From: Sphaerochaetaceae bacterium
GTDB lineage: Bacteria; Spirochaetota; Spirochaetia; Sphaerochaetales; Sphaerochaetaceae
Direction: 5' to 3'
Assembly: GCA_023231265.1 (NCBI GenBank)
Contig: JALNVT010000017.1
Location: forward strand, 1-21,194
Length of the DNA: 21,194 nucleotides
The first letter of the stretch is position 1; each line of letters opens with the position of its first letter. Made by a program: the position numbers and the translations under genes. Of this stretch, positions 15,403 to 21,194 are shown in pieces. A model generated the notes under the pieces. The model saw only the letters and a program-made list of their open reading frames with translations. It did no database searches and was not told the DNA's origin.

Positions 15403-16431
15403 CTAATCCAGAAGACCTGCTTTATCAGCATTGTCCCACATTGATTTGAAATCAAGCGAGAATCCATGGAAGAGACTCATTATGTATGCACTATTTGCAG
15501 GATGTAATCCACGACTCATATTCCTTCCTGAGCTGAGGAACAACAATGACATGTTCTCATTGTTGCAGAATGATAATATATTACCAATCGAGTATGATTC
15601 ATCACACATCGTAACTATTACCGACCTCAGCGCATATTGAGAGGCTACTTTCTTGTAGCTGGCCTCAATTTCACTTAATTTATAACGAGCATTGGCGCAG
15701 AAATAATGTCCAGTCGATTCTTTAGGTAGGATTGTCAGCATTGCTGATTTCAAATCTTCATCAATCTCACCGATATCAACCAACACCAGATCATACCTAT
15801 CGCTCTCTTTGGCCACAAACTCTCTCACACTATCTGGATTCACAGCATGAGTAATATCAATGTCGTGTAATTCGCAGATGGAATTCAATTTTGAAGATCC
15901 GCCTAAAGACAACACAATTATGTTTCTCTTAGCAGATGCTTCAACTGCAGCTGTATAAAGCATTGAAAGTTTCAATAAGGATAAGGTCTTACCAACAGCG
16001 GTAGAACCATGCAGTACAAAAAACTTTGGAGGATGCAATATGTCTTCTCTGTTGACTTCAGCACTGTCTACCAGTGCATTCACAAGACGTAGCTCCATTT
16101 CTGTGAGGTCTTTTGCATCTTCCCAAACTAGATCTCCAATGACCTTATCTATTAGCGAGGAGGAAAAGTCATTATCCAATAATGTCTTCCTCATCTCTGC
16201 TATAACGCCACTTGGAGCTTCTATTGATTTGGGTTTTTCAATAACTTTATCATCTTCATCCTCAATAGAGTTATCTTCAATAAGATAACATTCAATTTTG
16301 CAGTATCCTTTCTTTCCGAAAGAAGCTGGGAAAATGCATCTTGAATGTATTCTTACTGCAGCGCCGTATCTTTGTCTGGCAATTTTTATTGCCTCATCAT
16401 AATCTTTGGCTTCTATTTGGATGAATTCCAT
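15403..16431 (-). CDS. FlhF-like SRP-type GTPase homologue with degenerate GTPase motifs
   Basis: A 342-residue protein aligning with FlhF, the SRP-family GTPase that places and counts flagella. The N-terminal segment (1-30, MEFIQIEAKDYDEAIKIARQRYG) matches the FlhF start. An acidic linker (50-75) and helical N domain (75-125) precede the G domain (135-325). G1 is GSTAVGKT (142-149, usually GPTGVGKT). G3 is DIGEID (219-224, usually DTAGR). G4 is TMCDES (274-279, usually TKLDE), followed by a conserved SIGNILSFC. The P-loop lysine remains, but the switch arginine and the guanine-specificity lysine are lost, so GTP binding and hydrolysis may be altered or absent. It is the last gene of the xerC-hslV-hslU operon, 11 bases after hslU, with AGGAG upstream. 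No other flagellar gene is in the window. FlhF homology is secure, retained function is not. Confidence 0.8.
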   Translation of the reverse strand: MEFIQIEAKDYDEAIKIARQRYGAAVRIHSRCIFPASFGKKGYCKIECYLIEDNSIEDEDDKVIEKPKSIEAPSGVIAEMRKTLLDNDFSSSLIDKVIGDLVWEDAKDLTEMELRLVNALVDSAEVNREDILHPPKFFVLHGSTAVGKTLSLLKLSMLYTAAVEASAKRNIIVLSLGGSSKLNSICELHDIDITHAVNPDSVREFVAKESDRYDLVLVDIGEIDEDLKSAMLTILPKESTGHYFCANARYKLSEIEASYKKVASQYALRSVIVTMCDESYSIGNILSFCNNENMSLLFLSSGRNMSRGLHPANSAYIMSLFHGFSLDFKSMWDNADKAGLLD

Positions 16432-16442
16432 TTGCCTGTCTC

Positions 16443-17807
16443 CTAAAGAATAAATCTAGATAAGTCTTGATCTTGGATAACATCACCAAGTCTATCATTG
16501 ACATATTTTTCTGTTATTGTAATTGTCTGTCCACTCAATTCATCAGCACTGAAGCTCAATTCTTCAAGAAGTTTTTCCATTACAGTATAAAGTCTTCTAG
16601 CACCAATATCTTCATTGGTTTTATTTACTTCATAAGCAATCTCACTCAATCTTCTGATAGCTTTAGCATCAAATTGAACATCAACACCTTCTGTTTTCAA
16701 TAACTCATGATATTGCATTGTAATTGCATTCTTAGGTTCCACAAGAATCTTTTCAAAGTCATCAGCTGTCAATTCATCAAGTTCAACTCTCAAAGGGAAT
16801 CTACCTTGAAGTTCAGGAATCAAATCAGATGGTTTTGAAACATGGAAAGCACCACTTGCAATGAATAAGATGTGAGTTGTATCTATTATACCCCATTTTG
16901 TACTTACTTGTGTACCTTCAATTATAGGAAGAATATCTCTTTGAACACCTTCTCTTGAAACATCCTGACCTCCACGTTGAGAGTCGCCATTAGCGATTTT
17001 ATCAATTTCATCGATGAATACTATACCCATCTGCTCAACTCTGTCTTTAGCTTCATCACGTGCTTTATCTGGATCAACTAACTTCTCAGCTTCTTCATCT
17101 CTTAAAATATCACGTGCTCTTTTGATTGTACACTTTCTTTTCTTAGGCTGTTGGAACATTGAAGAAAGAGAGCTCATGGCATTTTGAATGTCATCCATGT
17201 TGTTTCCACCACCAATCATTTCAATACCAATATTCTTTGATTGAGATACAGTAATTTCAACTTCTTTGTCTTCAAGCTTTCCTTCTCTCAACATCTCTCT
17301 GAATCTCTCACGAGTTGCATTGCTGCTATCTGTAAAAGATGTTGCTGAAACATCGGTTGAGTTTGGGTCGTTATTCAATGGAAGAAGTAAGTCTAAAATT
17401 CTATCTTCAACCTTTTTATCAACTTCTTCCTTGTGAGATTCTGTAGCCTCTTTTGTGACCATCTGAACAGCAATGCCCATCAGATCGCGTATCATTGATT
17501 CTACATCTCGACCAACATAACCTACTTCAGTGAACTTTGATGCTTCAACTTTGATGAAAGGAGCATTGCTCAATTTACTTATGCGTCTTGCAAGTTCTGT
17601 TTTACCTGAACCAGTAGGTCCAATCAAGATCATATTTTTTGGAGATACTTCATCTCTGATCTCATCTGGTAATTTTTTTCTTCTAGTTCTGTTACGTACA
17701 GCAACAGCAATTGTCTTCTTTGCCTTATTTTGGCCAATAATATATTTATCCAACTCAGTAACAATTTGAACTGGTTTCAAGTCATCTAATTTTGGTAATG
17801 CGTTCAT
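16443..17807 (-). CDS. hslU: HslU (ClpY), AAA+ unfoldase of the HslUV protease
   Basis: ATPase ring that recognises, unfolds and threads substrates into HslV in the cytosol. The 454 residues show Walker A GPTGSGKT (63-70), the pore loop GYVG (96-99) followed by RDVESMIRDL, a long intermediate domain (about 110-245), Walker B IVFIDE (262-267), and sensor regions including FIASGAFHVSKPSDLIPELQGRFPLRVEL. The extreme C-terminus, DLSRFIL, is the tail that docks into HslV and activates it. Length and motifs are normal. ATG start with GGAG seven bases upstream, 14 bases after hslV. It is the third gene of the operon starting with xerC. Confidence 0.98.
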   Translation of the reverse strand: MNALPKLDDLKPVQIVTELDKYIIGQNKAKKTIAVAVRNRTRRKKLPDEIRDEVSPKNMILIGPTGSGKTELARRISKLSNAPFIKVEASKFTEVGYVGRDVESMIRDLMGIAVQMVTKEATESHKEEVDKKVEDRILDLLLPLNNDPNSTDVSATSFTDSSNATRERFREMLREGKLEDKEVEITVSQSKNIGIEMIGGGNNMDDIQNAMSSLSSMFQQPKKRKCTIKRARDILRDEEAEKLVDPDKARDEAKDRVEQMGIVFIDEIDKIANGDSQRGGQDVSREGVQRDILPIIEGTQVSTKWGIIDTTHILFIASGAFHVSKPSDLIPELQGRFPLRVELDELTADDFEKILVEPKNAITMQYHELLKTEGVDVQFDAKAIRRLSEIAYEVNKTNEDIGARRLYTVMEKLLEELSFSADELSGQTITITEKYVNDRLGDVIQDQDLSRFIL

Positions 17808-17821
17808 ATAAATCTCCGTAT

Positions 17822-18370
17822 TTATTTTCTTTTAGTTAATTCTTCAACAATAATTTGATCATCAGTATAGATACATAATGTAGATGCAATCTTAACTGAT
17901 TTTTGAGCAATCTCTTTTGCACTCAAACCATTGTCTGCATCGAGATATGCAAGGGCAGCAGATAACGCAAAGTTACCACCAGAACCTATACCCATAACAT
18001 CATGCTCAGGTTCAACTACATCACCTGCACCATTGAGTAATAAAATTTTATCACCATCAGTTGCAAGAAGCATAGCTTCAAGCTGTCTCAACTGTTTATC
18101 TGTTCTCCATTGTTTGGCAAGCTCTACAGCAGCACGTGTTAGATCTCCATTGAATTGTTTCAACTTAACTTCAAACAACTCGAACAAAGTAAAAGCATCT
18201 GCAGTTGTGCCTGCAAAACCTGTTACAATTTTTCCACCAAATAGATGTCTGATTTTATGTGCATTCCCTTTCAATACTGTATTACCATAAGTTACCTGAC
18301 CGTCTCCAGCTATAGCAACTTTGCCGTCTTTTCTTACTGCAACAATTGTTGTTCCTTTAAATGATGCCAT
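17822..18370 (-). CDS. hslV: HslV (ClpQ), threonine peptidase of the HslUV protease
   Basis: Proteasome-beta-like peptidase forming the double hexameric chamber capped by HslU. I place the start at ATG 18370 (182 residues) because AAGGA lies about seven bases upstream and the next upstream ATG (18385) would add five residues with no support. The precursor begins MASFKG-TTIVAVR; removal of six residues would expose T7 as the N-terminal nucleophile, as in the known family, and the short propeptide resembles that of Bacillus ClpQ. AGDGQVTYGNTVLKGNAHKIR, GFAGTTADAFTLFELFE and IGSGGNFALSAA are the family hallmarks. Its start overlaps the end of the xerC gene by 14 bases, and hslU follows directly. 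Confidence 0.98.
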   Translation of the reverse strand: MASFKGTTIVAVRKDGKVAIAGDGQVTYGNTVLKGNAHKIRHLFGGKIVTGFAGTTADAFTLFELFEVKLKQFNGDLTRAAVELAKQWRTDKQLRQLEAMLLATDGDKILLLNGAGDVVEPEHDVMGIGSGGNFALSAALAYLDADNGLSAKEIAQKSVKIASTLCIYTDDQIIVEELTKRK

Positions 18371-19283
18371 TATTAATCCTTCCATGAGGGTGTGATTCTA
18401 AATAAACCTTCCTCATTTGTTTTTGCGAAACGTGAGTATATATTTGTGTTGTTGACAAACTGGAATGTCCAAGCAGCTCCTGTACCATCCTGAGGGATGC
18501 CCCATTATCCAATAAATGAGTTGCAAAGCTGTGCCTCAATGTATGAGGTGTGAACTTTTTGTGCCAACCAAATTCTTCGCATTGTTTATAAAAAATACTC
18601 TCAACCGTCGAAATCGGCAAGCTTTTTCCCGATATTGATATAAAGAATTTGTCCAAATCAGCTCTTTTTGTATTTTTTTTGTCTTTTTGAACCTGATGTT
18701 TGTCTTTTAAATATCGTTTTGCTAGATTTTGAGTCTCCTGTGTTATGAAGACCTTTCTTTCCTTATTGCCTTTTCCTTTGATCATCAAAGATAAGGATGA
18801 GAGGGGAAAGTCACTTTCTTTAAGAGATAATGCCTCACTTATTCTGCATCCTGTATCATAAAGAAAAGTATATAGCATAAGATTTCTCAATCTGTCAAAC
18901 GTATCACTATCAATGCTCAAGAGGCGTCTCACCTCATCAACACTCAGAACTGCAGGAATATTTCTAGCTCTCTCTTTCTGCGATATATACTTAAAAGCAT
19001 TGCTCTCAACAATACCATGTACCATGCAGTACTTCAAAAAAGACCTGATGCTTGAAACATTTCTTGATATACTCTTTTGATTCAATTTTTTTATGTCTGT
19101 TAAATATTCAACATAAGATAAGGCAATCTCTCTGGTGATATCACATAAATCAATCTCACTCTCATCTATATAGTCAATAAATGTACTGATATCATTTTTA
19201 TAAGCCAGAATGGTATTGTCTGACATCTGATTCACATCTTTTAATTTAATGAGATATTGATTGAAAATTGAATTACTATCCAT
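18357..19283 (-). CDS. xerC: Xer-type tyrosine recombinase
   Basis: Site-specific recombinase of 308 residues that probably resolves chromosome dimers at dif. The N-terminal SAM-like core-binding domain (about 5-90) is followed by the catalytic domain with the full active site: R147 (DTGCRISEAL), K171 (KGKGNKER), H247 and R250 (HTLRHSFATH), H273 (LGHSSLSTTQ) and the nucleophile Y282 (IYTHVS). Size and motifs are those of XerC/XerD rather than phage or integron integrases. Its place directly before hslV and hslU matches the Bacillus codV-clpQ-clpY order, which supports a housekeeping role and the xerC label. XerD or a single-Xer protein cannot be excluded. ATG start with AAGG seven bases upstream and a strong promoter just before it. 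Confidence 0.93.
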   Translation of the reverse strand: MDSNSIFNQYLIKLKDVNQMSDNTILAYKNDISTFIDYIDESEIDLCDITREIALSYVEYLTDIKKLNQKSISRNVSSIRSFLKYCMVHGIVESNAFKYISQKERARNIPAVLSVDEVRRLLSIDSDTFDRLRNLMLYTFLYDTGCRISEALSLKESDFPLSSLSLMIKGKGNKERKVFITQETQNLAKRYLKDKHQVQKDKKNTKRADLDKFFISISGKSLPISTVESIFYKQCEEFGWHKKFTPHTLRHSFATHLLDNGASLRMVQELLGHSSLSTTQIYTHVSQKQMRKVYLESHPHGRINNGII

Positions 19284-19300
19284 TTATTTACCTTTCTTCA

Positions 19301-19329
19301 ATTATAGATAAAGAGGAGAAATAATTCAA
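19301..19329 (-). promoter_or_regulatory. Sigma-70-type promoter of the xerC-hslV-hslU-FlhF-like operon
   Basis: On the minus strand: TTGAAT (19324-19329), a 17-base spacer and a perfect TATAAT (19301-19306). The predicted start of transcription leaves a leader of about 11 bases that still contains the AAGG ribosome site of xerC. Confidence 0.78.
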
Positions 19330-19331
19330 TT

Positions 19332-19382
19332 AAAAAAACAAAAAACAAAAACAACTGCTGAAGAAAAGTCCCAAGCAGCTGC
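19332..19382 (-). terminator. Intrinsic terminator of the CdaR-family gene
   Basis: On the minus strand GCAGCTGCT (complement of 19374-19382) pairs with AGCAGTTGT (complement of 19351-19359), nine pairs including two G-U, with a 14-base loop. It is followed by a long T-rich tract broken only by single G residues (19332-19350). It lies 23 bases past the gene's stop and separates it from the xerC promoter. Confidence 0.75.
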
Positions 19383-19405
19383 ACAATCACAATAAAGTTT
19401 TAAAA

Positions 19406-20518
19406 TTATTTTTCTTTTGTCTCTTCAAGAAATCTGATGGCAATTTGAATAAGAATTGAATCATTATAATTTCGTGCATCATAACCTGTTTTTTGCTTCA
19501 TCTTATTCAAATGGTACTGAATTGTATTCACGTGAATGTTCAGATCTTTTGAAGTGGCTTTTAAAGAGCCATTTGACTTATAAAAAGATTTCAATATAGG
19601 TAGATATTCCTTCATAGATTTTCTATCAAGGGAGGAAAATACCTTCTTTACAATCTCACTCTTTACATCATATCCCAAATTATTCAAAACAAGTTCGATG
19701 GAAAGATGAGAGTAGAACACAACATTGGACTCTTTTGAGTTTTTTGCAACTTCATATGCTTTCAGAGCCTGCAGATATAGCTTTCTAATTGGCACATTTG
19801 CCTCATAATAAGAACTACCTGCTATATGAACAACGGCATTCTTGGCGTTGACTTTTGCCAAAAGCTCATCACATTTCAGTTTTAACTCTTCTTCATATTC
19901 TTCTAATACAAGTGCAATTAAATAATCGGAAGATTTGAACACCAAATTCTCTTTATGCTTGAGTTTTATGAAAGTGACAATTTGCTTTTCAATCTCTTGA
20001 GAATTATCTGCAACAGCAAATATTAAAATTCGTCTCTGCAGAGTTATATCAATACCAAGCTCAAGACCTTTTGAGATGAGTCTGTGGTTCTCACTCTCAT
20101 CCTCATTGAAGACCCAATCAAACAAGAAGTTGTTAACAATACTCTGCTTCTTTTGGTTGTTTGCCTCTCTGATCTTACCTTGAACAAGTATTTCAGTCAT
20201 CTTTTGAACAATTGAATTGTACTTGTTGATCTCAGCAGAGTCTCCTGTTATACCCACGACACCAATGATTTTATCATCATTGTATATAGGAAGATTGTTT
20301 CCTGGCAATGCACCTTCAACATGATCTTCTTCTGTTATCTCATATTCACTTAAATTATTCTTGATTATTTCATATGCGGCCTTATGGAAGCTTCCAATAC
20401 GGCTTTTATCAGAACTAGCTATTATGATACCATTGCTATCCATGATATTCATCTTCGCACCAAGAAGTTTAGAAATTTCAGACACTATTTCCCTAGCGTC
20501 TTCACGACTTATACCCAT
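19406..20518 (-). CDS. CdaR-family (sugar diacid regulator) transcription factor
   Basis: Transcriptional regulator of 370 residues. The N-terminal putative diacid recognition domain (about 3-130) contains the characteristic MNIMDSNGIIIASSDKSRIGSFHKAAYEII stretch and LPIYNDDKIIGVVGITG. A central GGDEF-like regulatory region (about 140-260) follows. The C-terminal PucR-type helix-turn-helix (about 305-365) has LKSFYKSNGSLKATSKDLNIHVNTIQYHLNKMKQKTG. E. coli CdaR activates glucarate, galactarate and glycerate catabolism genes in response to glycerate; here the ligand is unknown. No typical target (glycerate kinase, GntP permease, dehydratase) is adjacent, though the gene beyond the right edge cannot be seen. 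ATG start with AGGA upstream, its own promoter and terminator, so it is a single-gene unit. Confidence 0.92.
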   Translation of the reverse strand: MGISREDAREIVSEISKLLGAKMNIMDSNGIIIASSDKSRIGSFHKAAYEIIKNNLSEYEITEEDHVEGALPGNNLPIYNDDKIIGVVGITGDSAEINKYNSIVQKMTEILVQGKIREANNQKKQSIVNNFLFDWVFNEDESENHRLISKGLELGIDITLQRRILIFAVADNSQEIEKQIVTFIKLKHKENLVFKSSDYLIALVLEEYEEELKLKCDELLAKVNAKNAVVHIAGSSYYEANVPIRKLYLQALKAYEVAKNSKESNVVFYSHLSIELVLNNLGYDVKSEIVKKVFSSLDRKSMKEYLPILKSFYKSNGSLKATSKDLNIHVNTIQYHLNKMKQKTGYDARNYNDSILIQIAIRFLEETKEK

Positions 20519-20557
20519 TTATCCTACCTCGTTTTTTTTATTGTATTTATACTTTTA

Positions 20558-20585
20558 AATATAATCAAGTAAAATAACTTGTAAA
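20558..20585 (-). promoter_or_regulatory. Promoter of the CdaR-family gene
   Basis: On the minus strand: TTTACA (20580-20585), a 16-base spacer and TATATT (20558-20563), each five of six to consensus. It gives a leader of about 33 bases. The surrounding spacer (20519-20684) is extremely AT-rich; I see no clear terminator for the upstream gene in it, only an all-AT hairpin. Confidence 0.6.
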
Positions 20586-20684
20586 GCCATTCAAAAAATA
20601 CTTTTTTGTAAAATTGTCTAAATAGATTAAAATTTCATCTTTTAATAAATGAATTATGTATTATTTGTTAGTATTGAAATCTTA

Positions 20685-21194
20685 TTATTTTAATATTTTT
20701 TCGTACTTATTATAAATGAATCCTTCATCTTGTACAACTTCATCAAACTTATCCACCATCTCACACCCCTCCAAATAAAGACCAAAACTATTTTCACAGC
20801 CCCTGTCCAACGAGACTCCATCACGGTGAACATAGAGTCCCTTTCCACTGTCCAAAATTGGAGTTACGGAGCGTTTTATATAATCATCATTTGAACATTG
20901 AAAAATGATGACACTGTTGCAGAGTGATCCAAAGATTTCATACATACTGAGAATATTTCTTTTGTGAGCAACTTCAAAAGGTTCAAAAGGAGACAGCAAT
21001 GTTGAAGAGCAATCGCATCTCAGACGCTGAACTCTCATCAGGCCACAGCCAAGAAATATGAAACTTCTATTTCGATTATAACCGTCACAGAGCTCAACCG
21101 TTTTATAGAATACATCATTTCCAATTCCAACAATCTCACTGTCTGTCTTGAAGATTGCTTGCACAAATGTTTTGAATGATTTTATTATCTTATG
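20685..21194 (-). CDS. Unrecognised Cys-rich protein, 3' part only
   Basis: The reading frame is open from the right edge of the window to a stop at 20685, giving the last 169 residues of a longer protein; the true start lies outside. A GTG at 21164 exists, but the frame continues upstream (HKIIKSFKTF before it) and the GTG has no ribosome site, so I do not treat it as the start. I do not recognise the family. Visible features are seven or eight cysteines spread along the chain, including a CDC pair, no membrane segment, and mixed short hydrophobic strands (RSFIFLGCG, NSVIIFQCS, KGLYVHRDG, NSFGLYLEG) that suggest an alpha/beta domain. It is read toward the CdaR-family gene on the same strand, with 166 bases between them. 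It could belong to a catabolic operon controlled by CdaR, but nothing in the sequence shows this. Confidence 0.6.
   Translation of the reverse strand, partial: HKIIKSFKTFVQAIFKTDSEIVGIGNDVFYKTVELCDGYNRNRSFIFLGCGLMRVQRLRCDCSSTLLSPFEPFEVAHKRNILSMYEIFGSLCNSVIIFQCSNDDYIKRSVTPILDSGKGLYVHRDGVSLDRGCENSFGLYLEGCEMVDKFDEVVQDEGFIYNKYEKILK

Noticed and set aside
17931..18290. 119-codon plus-strand frame opposite hslV, and similar long frames opposite secA, the PBP and the kinase
   Set aside because: They are antisense to secure genes, have low-complexity Ser/Leu-rich products and no ribosome sites.
18368..18385. Earlier ATG (18385) for hslV
   Set aside because: It adds five residues not found in the family, and the good ribosome site points to ATG 18370.
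19791..19801. GGCAC...GC resembling a sigma-54 promoter
   Set aside because: Only 7 bases separate GG and GC instead of 10, and it lies inside the CdaR-family gene.

Overview
The window is AT-rich bacterial chromosome, gene-dense, and made mostly of housekeeping genes. The most likely source is a spirochaete related to Treponema, probably host-associated. The main argument is gene order: murG, cvpA-like, holB-like, a PAS histidine kinase and an NtrC-type regulator on one strand. From memory this matches the Treponema pallidum murG to atoS/atoC segment; I could not check it. A divergent FlhF homologue, a degenerate LytM protein and FucO-type propanediol metabolism fit a gut or oral spirochaete, but none of these is diagnostic.

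Layout. Positions 1-5079 (minus strand) are a tightly packed operon read from murG down to the sigma-54 activator, which runs off the left edge. Start and stop codons overlap or lie a few bases apart. ftsH (5222-7069, minus) and secA (7497-10262, plus) diverge from a 427-base regulatory gap. secA ends at a strong intrinsic terminator, followed by a short structured non-coding stretch and a bidirectional terminator. A membrane-anchored LysM/degenerate-M23 protein (minus) and a class B penicillin-binding protein (plus) diverge from a 39-base spacer. Next comes a lactaldehyde reductase gene (fucO, minus) broken by one in-frame TAA, divergent from a DhaS-like TetR-family regulator (plus). An operator-like inverted repeat lies between them. 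A bidirectional terminator separates these from the operon xerC-hslV-hslU-FlhF-like (minus, 19283 to 15403), which has a good promoter. A CdaR-type diacid-sensing regulator (minus) and the 3' part of an unrecognised Cys-rich protein (minus, truncated by the right edge) close the window.

How the genes work together. Three blocks concern the cell envelope: MurG (lipid II synthesis), the class B PBP (cross-linking) with a probable amidase-activator-like LysM/LytM protein opposite it, and the quality-control and export machines FtsH and SecA. HslUV is a second ATP-dependent protease, in the xer-hslV-hslU arrangement known from Bacillus. I found no tRNA, rRNA, CRISPR array, insertion sequence or prophage gene. 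No clearly novel multi-gene system is present. The best leads are the degenerate FlhF after hslU, the catalytically dead M23 protein divergent from the PBP, the fucO nonsense codon with its operator, and -10 boxes placed exactly for leaderless murG and PBP transcripts.
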